Below, piece by piece: positions 1-9,293 of a stretch of 64,000 nucleotides of DNA (within the stretch, counting starts at the first letter, position 1; every line of letters starts with the position of its first letter). The position numbers were made by a program, and so were the translations under genes. The DNA comes from Butyrivibrio sp. FCS014 (lineage in GTDB: Bacteria > Bacillota > Clostridia > Lachnospirales > Lachnospiraceae). The stretch is from positions 1 through 64,000 of the forward strand of contig NZ_JAHA01000019.1 in the NCBI RefSeq assembly GCF_000526935.1, in the 5' to 3' direction. A model generated the notes under the pieces. That model was not told where the DNA came from and searched no databases. It was given only the letters and a program-made list of their open reading frames with translations.

Positions 1-12
1 CTCAGAACTCAT
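1..12 (-). CDS. start of a gene running off the left edge (4 codons)
   Basis: Reading the minus strand, a GGAGG box (18-22) sits five T residues before an ATG at 12-10, followed by codons for S-S-E. Only the first four codons lie in the window, so no function can be given. It lies downstream of the marR-type gene and behind its own promoter-like sequence, and could be a target of that regulator. Confidence 0.5.
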
Positions 13-30
13 AAAAACCTCCATAAAGAA

Positions 31-86
31 TGTGCGTTTTTGTTAATTTTTTGACTTGTTAAGACAAAAAGAAAATAAAACGCACA
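31..86. repeat. 10-bp inverted repeat, TGTGCGTTTT / AAAACGCACA
   Basis: The arms 31-40 and 77-86 are perfect inverse complements, separated by 36 nt. They lie between the promoter-like boxes at 101-128 and the start codon at 12, so they are in the 5' leader of the leftward gene. The arm begins with TGTGCG, which also occurs in the palindrome over the marR promoter (629-649). It could be a distal operator pair for the MarR-type regulator or an RNA stem. Function is inference. Confidence 0.5.
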
Positions 87-100
87 AATGACCGATTATC

Positions 101-128
101 ATTATATTTCTATAAGTTGAAAAAACAA
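101..128 (-). promoter_or_regulatory. sigma-A type promoter for the leftward gene
   Basis: On the minus strand TTGTTT (128-123) is followed after 16 nt by TATAAT (106-101). It points at the truncated gene whose ATG is at 12, with the inverted repeat 31-86 downstream of the predicted start site. Confidence 0.45.
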
Positions 129-139
129 TAAAGATTATC

Positions 140-583
140 TTACATTTCCAATAATCTTATATAAAAGATTGTAGAGAAGCTCTGATTCTTCAGGGGACAG
201 TTTAACACATGAGCCCATTGCAGGAGGAATAGAAAGAGCGCGCTCTCTAAGCTGCTCTCCCTCTTCGGTGATGGTAACCAGAAGATTACGCTCATCCTCA
301 TTGGATCTCTCTCTTGTTATATAGCCCTTGGATTCAAGCTTTTTAAGGACAGGAGTAAGTGTACCTGAATCAAGGTACAGTTTCTCCCCTAAGGTTTTTT
401 ACATTGAGTGACTTCTGCTCCCAAAGCACCATCATAGTAATATACTGGGTATAAGTCAGATCAATCTCATCAAGATATGGCTTATACTTTCTGATGATCT
501 CCCCTTTGAACAAGGCATAAAGCGGGAAAGCAAAGCTGATTCCCAAGTTTTAAAGTTTCGTATTTTTCCTCTTTTGCACTCAT
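140..583 (-). pseudogene. MarR/OhrR-family transcriptional regulator, frameshifted as sequenced
   Basis: Winged-helix DNA-binding repressor family that often senses peroxides or small organic compounds. Joined across frames, the product is about 147 residues, normal for the family. It carries the typical stretch Y-T-Q-Y-I-T-M-M-V-L-W-E, the recognition region L-D-S-G-T-L-T-P-V-L-K-K-L, and the wing with E-R-S-N-E-D-E-R. The ATG at 583-581 has a GGAGG box a few bases upstream, and the stop is TAA at 142-140. Reading continuity is lost near 395-405 and near 545, so no single frame covers it. The palindrome over its promoter fits autoregulation. Given similar breaks in every gene up to 6080, sequencing error is as likely as true inactivation. 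Confidence 0.75.
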
Positions 584-617
584 GTAAAACCTCCAAGAAT
601 AAATTTTATACTATTTA

Positions 618-649
618 ATTATATCACAAATTTGCGAATGCGCACAATT
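618..649 (-). promoter_or_regulatory. marR promoter overlapped by a 21-bp palindrome (probable auto-operator)
   Basis: TATAAT lies at 623-618 and a TTGTGC box 18 nt upstream at 647-642, reading toward the marR-type gene. The imperfect palindrome 629-649 (AATT-tGTGCG-CAT-TCGCAa-ATT pattern) covers the -35 box and the spacer, where a MarR dimer would block polymerase. The half-site TGTGCG recurs at 31-36 and, inverted, at 81-86. That this is the regulator's operator is inference from position and symmetry. Confidence 0.55.
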
Positions 650-702
650 AATTTTTTAAACCTTTTTTAGTTAATTCTATCTGAAATCTACTTTCGATAT
701 AG

Positions 703-3088
703 CTAAACAGCATAGTTTAAGTATCTCATAAACGGTTCTGTCGCTATTGCAAACAGCACAAACAACATAACACATTCAATCGAAACATATGATATAGAAA
801 AAAGATCATTAAAAATAAATGCTGCAACCACGATACCAACAACGCATCCAAGTATTACTCTCAACCTGTATTTGTTAAGAGGCATACAGATATTGGCAAG
901 GATAATGAATCCCACTATTGCAAGAAGGAAGGTGGCGGCAACTGAAACATCGGATGCCTTCACTCCAAAGGTATTGCCAAAAATAACCAGGGCTGCAATA
1001 GCCAGGAAATCCGTCAGAGCTGCGGCCATGGCCTTTAGAAGCACCTTAACAAGGAAATGTCCTTCTATCCTCTTGTTATTGGGCTCCATCGCAAGGAAGA
1101 ATCCGGGAATTCCAATGTTAAAAAGACTTTATCATGGTTATCTGTGACGGCTGCAAAGGATATGTTACCACATTGATAATGGAGAACAAAGCTAAAAGCA
1201 GCGAGAAAATGGTTCTTTACCAGGAACAGAGTCGCAGTTCTTTCTATATTATTGATATTCCTTCTGCCCCTCTGCCACTAATCATCGGCATCTTGGAAAA
1301 GTCGCTGTCCATAAGAACTACCTGGGCCAGCCTGAACTGCAGCTCGGAACCGGCAGCCATTGCTATGGGAGCAGTCCAGCATCCTTCATGGCCAGTATAT
1401 CGTTAACACCGTCCTCCCGTCCATGGCAACGGTAATGTCCATCTGCCTTAAGGGCTCTTACAATCTTCTGCTTCTGATCCGGTGTCACTCTTCCAAAAAC
1501 GGTATACTTCCTGACAGCATGGGGAATATCCTCATCCATCAGAGTTGTCGCATCAACATACCTGTCGGCATTATCAATTCCTGCATTTTTAGCAACTTCC
1601 GATACTGTCAGAGCATTATCACCGGATATAACCTTAACATTAACATTCTGCTTTTTGAAAAATGCAAAGGTTTCGAGTGCTGATTCTCTGATCGGGTTCT
1701 GGCAAAAGGATAAACATCATGGGAACCGTATTGGCCCCGTCAAGGTACCCTTCCGGTGCAGGAATCGAAGTACTTTCGGAAGTGGCCTCCACTGCCTGCG
1801 TTCCGTCAGCTCCTCCGAAATATCTTGCAAAGCAAAGGACTCTCAGTCCCTTTGCAGCATAACTGTCTATTATCTCCTTATACGCAGGATATTTGTCCGT
1901 AAGAAACATATTCCGGCGCGCCCAGGACATATGTAGCATTCTAAACTGTACAGAACTGTACTTGTACTTGGATGTGAAGGGATGGAAAGAAACGCTTCCA
2001 AGGCTGCTCCTTAAGGGAAATAGTCTTTCAAGAGCTCTCATGGTGATATTCTCATCAGGGATACAGCTAATATATTCCGCAACAATATCCACCACTCTCG
2101 GGAATTCCTCCCCGTCCTTGGTTCCGTCCGGCAGTACAGCATCGGCTACAAGCATGCTGTTATCGGTTATGGTAACCTGTCTTGTCGACGCATATGGTAT
2201 CAACTCTGGCAAGAGCTTCAAATACTTCTCATATCGTGAAGCATAACCCTCTGCCTTGCCAGTCTTATGGTACTAAGTCCGAGAGTAATACTAAGTAAAA
2301 GATATAATCCCTCCGGGATCATTCCGAATAACGGCTGCCACCATTGAAGGAACACTCTCGAAAAAGAATTACCCTGGATATAAAAGCTTTGTACAAAAAA
2401 GGCAGATTCCCGATAGGAATAATGATAAGTCCGGCAAAGGCTACAATCCTGTTAATGGATTTAACCATTTCACTCTGTTCAGAAGAAGGCATCTTCTTGG
2501 CTCTTAACATAAGCTGGGAAATATATGACTCATGTCCCACCTTTGTGAGCCTTTGCAAGACATTTTCCGGACACAACAAAGCTTCCGGACATAAGTGATG
2601 AACCGGCTGTCTTTACAATCTCATCAGCTTCACCGGTAAGAAGCGCCTCATTGACCGTTAACTTCACCGCTAATGACCTCTGCATCGCACAGATCTGAAC
2701 TTCCCCGCAGAAAGAACTATCACATCCCCGAGAAACAAGCTTATCTATCGCAAACTATCTTCTCCTTACCGTCACGTATCGCAGTAACGGTAGACTGGAA
2801 TTCAGGACCTTAAGAATCATCAAAGTATCTTCTTGCTCTTATCCCCTGAAATATTCCGATCAGCGCATTACATATGATAACAGGCAAAAAAGTCCAGCGA
2901 ATAAAAGCGCCGGATATGATAAGCAATATAGCCATGAAAAGAAGATCAGGTTAAAGTAATGGTGAAGATGTTTCTCTTTAATGATCTGACCGTTGTCTTA
3001 ACGATATTTTCAATTGTACATTGCCCTTCCTGATTATAAAGCTCTTTGGCTTTTTTCAGAGGAAAGGACCCATTATCTTATTATCCAT
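703..3088 (-). pseudogene. P-type (E1-E2) cation-transporting ATPase, multiply frameshifted
   Basis: Integral membrane pump that couples ATP hydrolysis to cation movement. Pieces in several frames line up in family order. First come N-terminal membrane helices (about 2850-3000) and the actuator motif L-L-T-G-E-A near 2618-2653. Next are helices 3-4 (2319-2579) and the phosphorylation motif D-K-T-G-T-I-T near 2160-2200, with one extra T. The nucleotide domain (1640-2160, with K-G-L-R-V-L), the hinge V-I-S-G-D-N-A-L-T-V-S (about 1610) and C-terminal helices (703-1089) follow. A full protein would be about 780 residues. At least six frame changes are needed. The substrate (Ca2+, Mg2+ or other) cannot be told. 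The ATG at 3088 is a guess, as no strong ribosome site is seen. Confidence 0.75.
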
Positions 3089-3106
3089 AATCACTTAGAA
3101 GTATGA

Positions 3107-3372
3107 TCATCGTTCTGTGATAGGTATATTTGCATAAAGTGCAGGAACAGTCTTACCCGTATTATCCTCAGTGTCCAGTCTGGGTAATATTGATATCTAG
3201 TATTCCATATCGATCTCTGCATATTGCGACAGAACTTCTATGATATCGCTGCGGATCTTCTGCATGATATCAGGTGAACATGTTGCTCTGTCAGATACAA
3301 GGACCAGTGTTTAAGTCTGTCTTTGCCACATCGCTGGAAGGATTTTTCCTTAAAAATATCAGATATTTTCAT
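3107..3372 (-). pseudogene. minE: cell division topological specificity factor MinE, frameshifted
   Basis: MinE binds MinD at the membrane and drives MinCD oscillation so that the septum forms at midcell. Joined across frames, the product reads A-K-D-R-L-K, then V-L-V-S-D-R-A-T-C-S-P and I-R-S-D-I-I-E-V-L-S-Q-Y, which are the family hallmarks, and ends Y-A-N-I-P-I-T-E-R. The ATG at 3372 has a GGAGA box nine bases upstream. The length of about 88 residues is normal. It follows minD by 13 nt, completing minC-minD-minE. At least two single-base indels break the frame (near 3310-3340 and 3190-3210). Confidence 0.8.
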
Positions 3373-3385
3373 AATCAAATTCTCC

Positions 3386-4181
3386 TTATCTCTTCCTTGA
3401 GAGCCAGCCAAACAGTCCCTTTCTGGCTTCAAGATCCAGGAAAGGAAACGTTCTCACCGGTAAACTCTGCGCAAATATCATGTAAGGCCTGTCCGCAAAG
3501 GAATTAATCTCCAACCAGCGCTCACCGTTATTGTGGGCAAATGACAATGTTCTCATCATCGGGAACCTGACCAATGATGTTCAACAGCCAGAATCTCCAC
3601 AAACGTCGTCTGCAGACATCATGGTCGCTCCCTTGAGAGAGGTCAGGACGAAAGTCTGTTTTACAAAAGCTGGTGATTCTTGATCTCTTTCGCCTCAAAG
3701 AAGACCGATGATGCCTGTCAGCATCAACGTACTGCAGATACTTCAGGTGTAGTTACAACAATTGCTCTGTCAGCACCTGCAATGGCAATTAAGGAAGCCC
3801 TGCTCGATTCCTGCCAGGACAGTCGAGAATGATGTAGTCAAACTCTTCCTTAAGTTCCTCTGTAAGTTTCTTCATCTGCTCAGGGTGTACGCTGTGCTTG
3901 TCCCTGGTCTGAGCAGCAGGCAAAAGAAACAGTGTGTCATATCTCTTGTCTTTAATAAGAGCCTGTCTTAAATTTACAGTTCTCCTCGATAACATCAACG
4001 ATGTTGTAGACGATACGGTTCTCAAGACCCATAACCAAACGTCAAGGTTTCTAAGGCCTATATCCGTATCAATAAGAACTACTTTTTTGTTTAATTTGGC
4101 AAGGCCGGTACCGATATTGGCCGTTGTTGTGGTTTTACCAACTCCGCCCTTACCTGATGTGATAACTATTACTTCTCCCAT
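3386..4181 (-). pseudogene. minD: septum site-determining ATPase MinD, frameshifted
   Basis: Deviant Walker ATPase that recruits MinC to the membrane. The N-terminus reads M-G-E-V-I-V-I-T-S-G-K-G-G-V-G-K-T-T (deviant P-loop), followed by the switch I-D-T-D-I-G-L-R-N-L-D. It continues Y-I-I-L-D-C-P. The C-terminus, in another frame, ends D-L-E-A-R-K-G-L-F-G-W-L, close to the amphipathic targeting helix region. Joined length is about 264 residues, as usual. It overlaps minC by about 13 nt and is followed by minE. Frame breaks occur near 4025, 3815 and 3575, typical of scattered base-calling errors. Confidence 0.85.
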
Positions 4182-4968
4182 ACTTTCCTCCGTTTAAAAT
4201 ACTGTAAAATCTTCTTAAAAAATGAAGTGTCATACGATGTCTTAACAATATGACCATTCTCTATATAAGCTACTTCTGCCATCTTATCGTTCCAAGGAAA
4301 TTTCTTCTTGGTTTTTGATCCTGGCACCCTTTTTCAGCATCAGGAGATATCGCGATTGCATCCCCGATCCTGACCTGAATAGGAGCAAGCTTAAGTGCCA
4401 TTATGACTGAATCGTTGTCGCCTTCACATCCGGCAAAGGCATTTACCTCTCAGCTCTCCGAGAATAAATATACTGCCCTTGGAGACAACATTTCCTCCCG
4501 GTTTTAACATCTCCTAGAACTAATAATGCTCTTGTCGCTCTTAAAATCCTGACCGGATCGCAAATTGCCTCTGTAAATAACAGCATCTCCGTCAGCAAAG
4601 GTCGTTATCCTGTGAAGCTTTCGGAGCATCCGAAGTTCTCCGTTACTGCGAAGTACTCCAAGCCTGATAAGTTCCTCCTTCTCAGACTGCTCATCAATAA
4701 TACAGATATGTGAAGATTGGAATTATCCTCAATGATCCTAACTATCTCCATCGGCTTCCACATCTGACAGGAACCTTCCTCTAAATATAAGTCCCATATC
4801 ATGTTTGCCCAAGAAAAGAAGAATGCTTCCCGCGAATTTCTCCGCAACCTTCTGTTTGAGATCATTGAAAGGAACAGACGGATCCAAGACCAGAATTATC
4901 CCTGACTTGGTCCCCTTGATAGTGACATTTGGCTTCCAACTAAGATCACCCACCCTTTTTTCATACAT
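4169..4968 (-). pseudogene. minC: septum formation inhibitor MinC, frameshifted
   Basis: FtsZ antagonist, first gene of min. The N-terminal domain is clear (N-V-T-I-K-G-T-K-S-G-I, then H-D-M-G-L-I-F-R-G-R). The C-terminal beta-helix domain is readable across frames as V-N-T-G-S-K, then G-E-L-R-G-N-A-F-A-G and A-L-K-L-A-P-I-Q-V-R-I-G. The last codons run into minD with a stop at 4171-4169. The start is uncertain: ATG 4968 is used here, but GTG 4995 or GTG 4953 are possible and none has a good ribosome site. Several frame changes occur near 4700, 4520 and 4330. Confidence 0.75.
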
Positions 4969-5080
4969 CTTGTATGTTCGGTCTTTCCTGAACACACCAT
5001 ATACAAGTATATGCTATTTGCCTCTAAAATTAAAACCGACAAAATACATAAATAATGGATGTTTTTTATTACAAAAAAAT

Positions 5081-5107
5081 GGAGCCCCGGGATAGTCCCG
5101 AGGCTCC
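5081..5107 (-). terminator. terminator of rpsB-tsf
   Basis: A 12-bp stem (GGAGCC-CGGGA type, one mismatch) with a CTA loop is followed on the minus strand by a run of seven T residues (5080-5073). It lies just after the tsf stop codon. Confidence 0.9.
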
Positions 5108-5122
5108 GATTAAAATCAGATA

Positions 5123-6080
5123 TTATTTAAGTGTACCAGCCTGCTTAGCAACTTCCTCAGCAAAGTTCTCGTTCTTCTTCTCGATACCCTCACCGGTCTC
5201 GAAACGAACGATCTTCTTGATCTTAATATTTGCGCCGTTGTTTCTTGCCAACCTGTGCAAGTACTGAGCTACAGTCTGCTTACCATCTTCAGCCTTAACG
5301 TAAACCTGCTCATTGAGGCAGATCTCCTTGAACTCTTTGTTAAGACGACCGATAAGCATCTTCTCGATGATCTCCTGAGGTTTTCTCTTTCCTTCAGGAA
5401 GCTCCTCGTTCTCCTTCATAGCCTGAGCAAGGAGGATCTCCTTCTCATGGTTTCTGTAATCCTCTGAAATATCCTCAGAAGAAATGAACTTGGGATTAAG
5501 AGCTGCAACCTGCATAGCTACATTCTTAACTGCATCCTTGATCTCATCGTTTACAACATCTGTATCAGCCTCAACAAGAACTGAGATTCTTCCGCCGCCG
5601 TGAACGTAAGGAACTACGATTACCGTTCTCAGCTACAACCTTCTCGAAAACGTCTGATTGAAAGCTTCTCAGAAATAACTGCTGTGATCTCAACAAGTGC
5701 ATCGTTAACAGTCTTGGAACCGTCCTCGATCCACTTCTCAGCCATAAAGGAATCAAGATCCTTGGAATCAGACTCAACTGCCTGCTTAGCAACAGCCTCA
5801 ACAAATGCCTGGAACTTCTCGTTCTGAGCAACGAAGTCTGTCTCTGAGTTAACCTCAACAACAGCTGCTGTCTTGTCATCCTTTTACTGCGATTCTTGTA
5901 AGACCCTCTGCAGCGATTCTGCTGGCCTTCTTCTCAGCCTTCATGATACCGTTCTTTCTAAGGTACTCTACGGCTGCATCCATATCTCCGTTAGTCTCTG
6001 TAAAGAGCCTTCTTGCACTCCATCATGCCGGCGCCTGTAGACTCACGTAACTCTTTAACCATTGCTGCTGTAATAGCCAT
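5123..6080 (-). pseudogene. tsf: translation elongation factor Ts, frameshifted as sequenced
   Basis: EF-Ts exchanges GDP for GTP on EF-Tu. The start has a GGAGG site and reads [23 protein letters not shown], the conserved UBA-like N-terminus. The core D-F-V-A-Q-N-E-K-F is present, and the C-terminal half (5123-5515) is intact. Total length would be about 318 residues, normal for Firmicutes. Frame changes occur near 6000, 5880 and 5640, and a compensated shift near 5240 alters a few residues. EF-Ts is essential in most bacteria, so these breaks most likely reflect sequence errors. It follows rpsB, the universal order. Confidence 0.9.
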
Positions 6081-6129
6081 TTATCTATCCTCCGTAAGAT
6101 GTGTGTTTATTAAAATTCAAAAGATCAGA

Positions 6130-6882
6130 TCAAGCCTCAACTGTCTCTTCTGCAGTAGCCTCTTCCTCTGCAGACTGCTCAGCTGCAACATCAGCCTCAG
6201 CACCCTGGTTAGCCTCGATAACAGCATCTGCCATCTTACCAACGATAAGCTTTACTGCTCTGATAGCATCATCGTTACCGGGGATGATGAAGTCAAGCTC
6301 CTCGGGATCGCAGTTTGTGTCGCCGATACCGATAAGAGTGATTCCAAGTGACTCAGCCTCCTGGATGCAGATTCTCTCCTTCTTAGGATCTACTACAAAG
6401 ATAGCATCGGGAATTCTCTTCATGTCTCTGATTCCGCCAAGGTTAGCCTGAAGCTTTGAAAGCTCCTTCTTAAGCTGAGCTACTTCCTTCTTGGGAAGAA
6501 CATCAAAAGTTCCGTCTTCCTGCATCTTCTCGATCTTCTTCATTCTGTCGATTCTTGACTGGATTGTCTTGAAGTTTGTAAGCATTCCGCCAAGCCATCT
6601 CTCGTTAACATAGTACATTCCGCAACGCTCTGCCTCAGTCTTAACTGCGTCCTGAGCCTGCTTCTTGGTACCTACGAAAAGGATTGTTCCACCCTGCTGT
6701 GCAATCTCGAATACTGCCTTGTAAGCCTCGTCAACCTTAACAACTGACTTCTGAAGGTCGATGATGTGGATTCCGTTTCTCTCTGTGAAGATGTAAGGAG
6801 CCATTTTAGGGTTCCATCTTCTGGTCTGGTGTCCGAAATGTACACCTGCTTCAAGTAACTGTTTCATTGATACAACGCTCAT
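6130..6882 (-). CDS. rpsB: 30S ribosomal protein S2
   Basis: Small-subunit ribosomal protein needed for S1 and initiation-factor docking. The 250-residue product opens [27 protein letters not shown] in family style and has the signature A-I-F-V-V-D-P plus R-W-L-G-G-M-L-T-N. The acidic Ala/Glu-rich C-terminal tail is common in clostridia. A GGAGG box precedes the ATG at 6882. tsf starts about 50 nt downstream. This is the first intact gene after the damaged left end. Confidence 0.97.
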   Translation of the reverse strand: MSVVSMKQLLEAGVHFGHQTRRWNPKMAPYIFTERNGIHIIDLQKSVVKVDEAYKAVFEIAQQGGTILFVGTKKQAQDAVKTEAERCGMYYVNERWLGGMLTNFKTIQSRIDRMKKIEKMQEDGTFDVLPKKEVAQLKKELSKLQANLGGIRDMKRIPDAIFVVDPKKERICIQEAESLGITLIGIGDTNCDPEELDFIIPGNDDAIRAVKLIVGKMADAVIEANQGAEADVAAEQSAEEEATAEETVEA

Positions 6883-7067
6883 TTTGATACCTCCGTTTGG
6901 TTAATCTTCCGTACACCTTGTGCCCGCTACTCCTGCAGTGCGTCTCCTGTCAGGCAGGCTCCTCTTCTGATCGACAATGCCGACACCGGAAAAAGAATCG
7001 GATGTACGTGTGTATTTGTTACTGCCATAGCCTTAAATGGGCATAAACAGCCCTATAAGCCCACAGC
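6883..7067 (-). promoter_or_regulatory. rpsB 5' leader, about 185 nt, with short hairpins
   Basis: Between the promoter and rpsB lies a non-coding leader holding small inverted repeats, for example GGGC/GCCC near 7039-7053 and CCTG/CAGG near 6946-6958. S2 is a known autoregulator of rpsB-tsf in some bacteria, so a regulatory fold is possible. I recognise no named RNA family. Confidence 0.35.
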
Positions 7068-7073
7068 TTTTAT

Positions 7074-7102
7074 ATATTATCATACGGATTTTGATAAATC
7101 AA
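7074..7102 (-). promoter_or_regulatory. sigma-A promoter of rpsB-tsf
   Basis: TTGATT (7102-7097) and TAATAT (7079-7074) are spaced by 17 nt on the minus strand. The promoter lies directly behind the terminator of the flagellar cluster. Confidence 0.6.
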
Positions 7103-7108
7103 CAAAAA

Positions 7109-7147
7109 AATAAGACATTATCCACATTTTTACGGTAATGTCTTATT
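7109..7147 (-). terminator. terminator at the end of the flagellar/chemotaxis cluster
   Basis: A perfect 12-bp stem (AATAAGACATTA and its complement, arms 7109-7120 and 7136-7147) is followed on the minus strand by seven T residues. Its upstream arm overlaps the stop codon of the MltG-like gene (7145-7143). Confidence 0.9.
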
Positions 7148-8259
7148 TCGTGATTATATTTGCAACCTGTTCGTAGCTTGCGCCCTCGGGAATTGTCTTT
7201 ACTCCCGAACGAATTATTCTGTCTATATGCTGTTCAACAAGATATCTGTTAAAAGAGCTTGCGTTGTCGATAAGTCCTTCTCTTTCAAGGATGGCTGCCA
7301 CCGCTTCAGAGCCAAGTCCGCCGGGGATTGTAACACTCTTTCCGGATGCTGTCTGAGTAGATGACTGCGAACCTGATGATGAGCTTGAACCTTGAGATGT
7401 CTCTGTTCCTGTCGATACGTTTGTACCGGTTCCCGTTCCTGTCCCGGATTCCGATGAGGTACTTGTTCCTGTTGAAGTACCGGAATTACCGGATGAAGTG
7501 CTTTCTGATGAAGAGCTTCCGGATGTATTGCCTGACGCAGAAGTCTTACCTGTACTTGTATCGCTTCCTTTCGTCGAAGAGTTTTTTCCGGAGGATGCAG
7601 TATCTGTGGAAGTGCCTGTCGCAGTTTCTGCCGAAGTACCGCTGGAAGTACCGGTTACCGTCTCTGTAGAATTACCACCGGATGACTTCCCGGTCGATGT
7701 TTCAGTTGAAGAACCGGTTGACTTCCCGGTTGATGTCTCAGTTGAAGAACCGGTTGACTTCCCGGTTGATGTCTCACTTGATGCGGAGGCTGACTTCCCG
7801 GTTGATGTCCCGGAACCCGTATCCTTGGCAGAAGCTACATCGGTAGTCTTTACCTGTCCTTCTGCTGCACCCTGAGCATCATCGCCTGAGCTTTCACTCT
7901 GAGATTCTCCCTCTTCTGCATCCGTACCTTCTCCTTCTTGCGCTTCTCCAGCCACGCCAGAAGAAGGTTGATCTGGCGAAGTGACTGTTTGGTCGACTTC
8001 CTCAGGTATTTTTTTCTCCTGCTTGACCCAATGGCGTATCGGATGAAGATGTATCTGTTTTTTCATTACTATTCCCTGCCTCTTTGCTGTTCTGAGAAAG
8101 TGTGCCGGTTCCGGCCTCTATCATTCCGAGCTCCTTGGCTCTTCTGATAACCTCGGCATCACTAATGGTGGTCTTCCTGCCACCAAGGGCAAAGCCCATG
8201 ACGATAGCGGTGAGAATTATGCCGATTCCCATACCGCGAAGATAATACTTTAGTTTCAT
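7143..8259 (-). CDS. membrane-anchored Ser/Thr/Gly-rich protein with C-terminal YceG/MltG-like domain; one apparent frameshift
   Basis: The N-terminus (start 8259, M-K-L-K-Y-Y-L-R-G-M-G-I-G-I-I) has one membrane segment, then a short helical stretch I-S-D-A-E-V-I-R-R-A-K-E-L-G-M. A long low-complexity region of Ser, Thr, Gly and Lys with a repeated S-T-G-K-S motif follows. The last ~65 residues (I-P-G-G-L-G-S-E-A-V-A-A-I-L-E through G-V-K-T-I-P-E-G-A-S-Y-E-Q-V) resemble the LysM-like N-terminal part of MltG endolytic transglycosylases, but the catalytic domain is absent, so enzyme activity is unlikely. The two halves are in different frames, joining near 8010-8020 beside a run of seven T residues, probably a homopolymer error. 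It is the last gene of the cluster. Confidence 0.6.
7684..7812. repeat. 36-bp coding tandem repeat (about 3.5 copies)
   Basis: Units start at 7684, 7720, 7756 and 7792. The first two are nearly identical, the third diverges in its last third and the fourth is partial. On the minus strand each unit encodes a 12-residue Ser/Thr/Gly-rich block in the linker of the MltG-like protein. Copy number is likely to vary by slippage. Confidence 0.85.
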
Positions 8260-8274
8260 TAAATATCTTTTCCT

Positions 8275-9231
8275 TTATCTTACTTTTCTGTGTTTGTTTG
8301 AAAGATCGATAACCAGTTTCACTTCACCTATTCCAAGGCCAAGTTCTCTGGCAATGACCATATTTGATTTGCCCTGCTTGTGCATCTCAAGGATCTGTCT
8401 GTTCTGGGAAGCGGGATCATTGGCTGTAAGTTCCTCCATGGATGTGTCAGGATTTTTGGCCTTGCCCTGAACTCTGACTGCTTCCTTAATGGGAATCACC
8501 TTTGAATCGGATTGCTGCTCTGTGTCGCCCTTTCCTCCAATAATATGGAGTCCGTTTAAATCCTCCGCATTCAGGATCTCAGCCGGAATCTCCTCAAGAA
8601 CTTCAAGTTCCTTAAGGTTCTTCTCATCGACGTAACCGCTCTCTATGCTGCCCTCAGGCTGGGGCTGTGAATTAACAGGAGCCGGTGCATCGGCGTCAGC
8701 CTGATCGTTCTTTTCTTTATATGGAATATGGATTCCACTGAGTTTATCCTCAGCTTCATCAATATACACTGCCCGAAGATTAGATGCCTCTTTTGCCTCC
8801 TTGGCTGTAGCCTGGGCATCAAGAACAGCCTGCTTGGCTTCATCAGTCTTTCTTGAGACTTCGGAGACAACAGACGTAAGATTTTTGTGCTTGTCATTGA
8901 GCATGTCATACATGAACATGACTTCATCATGATTTTTGTGGATATCATTGATAACGGTATCAGAGTACTCGCCGATGGCTGACATCTTCTCATTGGAGAT
9001 GCGCTCCATTGCTCTCTCTGTCCTGTCCAGAGTATTGTCAACGGTATCGTCGACCATATTTTCGATGGTTTCCTTCTGATCCTCGACCTCACGTCTAACA
9101 AGCTCACGAATTTCTTTTTCCATGAGCATCTTTTCTTCTTCATCCATTTCTTTACCGGCAGGAAGAAGGTAACCCAATATTATCGCAGCGAATCCTGCGA
9201 CGATGAGAACAATCTCTGTGATACTTATCAT
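8275..9231 (-). CDS. DUF6115-like membrane protein with coiled coil and C-terminal helix-turn-helix
   Basis: Conserved in the flagellar clusters of Lachnospiraceae; biochemical function is unknown to me. An N-terminal membrane segment (I-T-E-I-V-L-I-V-A-G-F-A-A-I-I-L-G-Y) is followed by a long charged coiled coil (about residues 25-155). A linker and a C-terminal HTH-like segment (I-L-E-M-H-K-Q-G-K-S-N-M-V-I-A-R-E-L-G-L then G-E-V-K-L-V-I-D-L) complete it. The ATG at 9231 is preferred over TTG 9243 because a GGAG box lies close before it. It sits between a small hypothetical gene and the MltG-like gene, after a possible promoter at 9294-9322. The HTH on a membrane-tethered coiled coil is unusual. 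Confidence 0.65.
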   Translation of the reverse strand: MISITEIVLIVAGFAAIILGYLLPAGKEMDEEEKMLMEKEIRELVRREVEDQKETIENMVDDTVDNTLDRTERAMERISNEKMSAIGEYSDTVINDIHKNHDEVMFMYDMLNDKHKNLTSVVSEVSRKTDEAKQAVLDAQATAKEAKEASNLRAVYIDEAEDKLSGIHIPYKEKNDQADADAPAPVNSQPQPEGSIESGYVDEKNLKELEVLEEIPAEILNAEDLNGLHIIGGKGDTEQQSDSKVIPIKEAVRVQGKAKNPDTSMEELTANDPASQNRQILEMHKQGKSNMVIARELGLGIGEVKLVIDLSNKHRKVR

Positions 9232-9293
9232 AACTCCGCCCAAAAAATCCCAACAAAAGAGTCGCGTTTTAAAAAAACACGTTTCTTTATTAT

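Noticed and set aside
7684-7812. CRISPR-like tandem repeats
   Set aside because: Units are contiguous without spacers and stay in a coding frame; no cas genes are near.
7361-7875. Overlapping plus-strand open frames opposite the Ser/Thr/Gly-rich protein
   Set aside because: They arise from the repetitive composition of the minus-strand gene; they have no ribosome sites and no family-like sequence.
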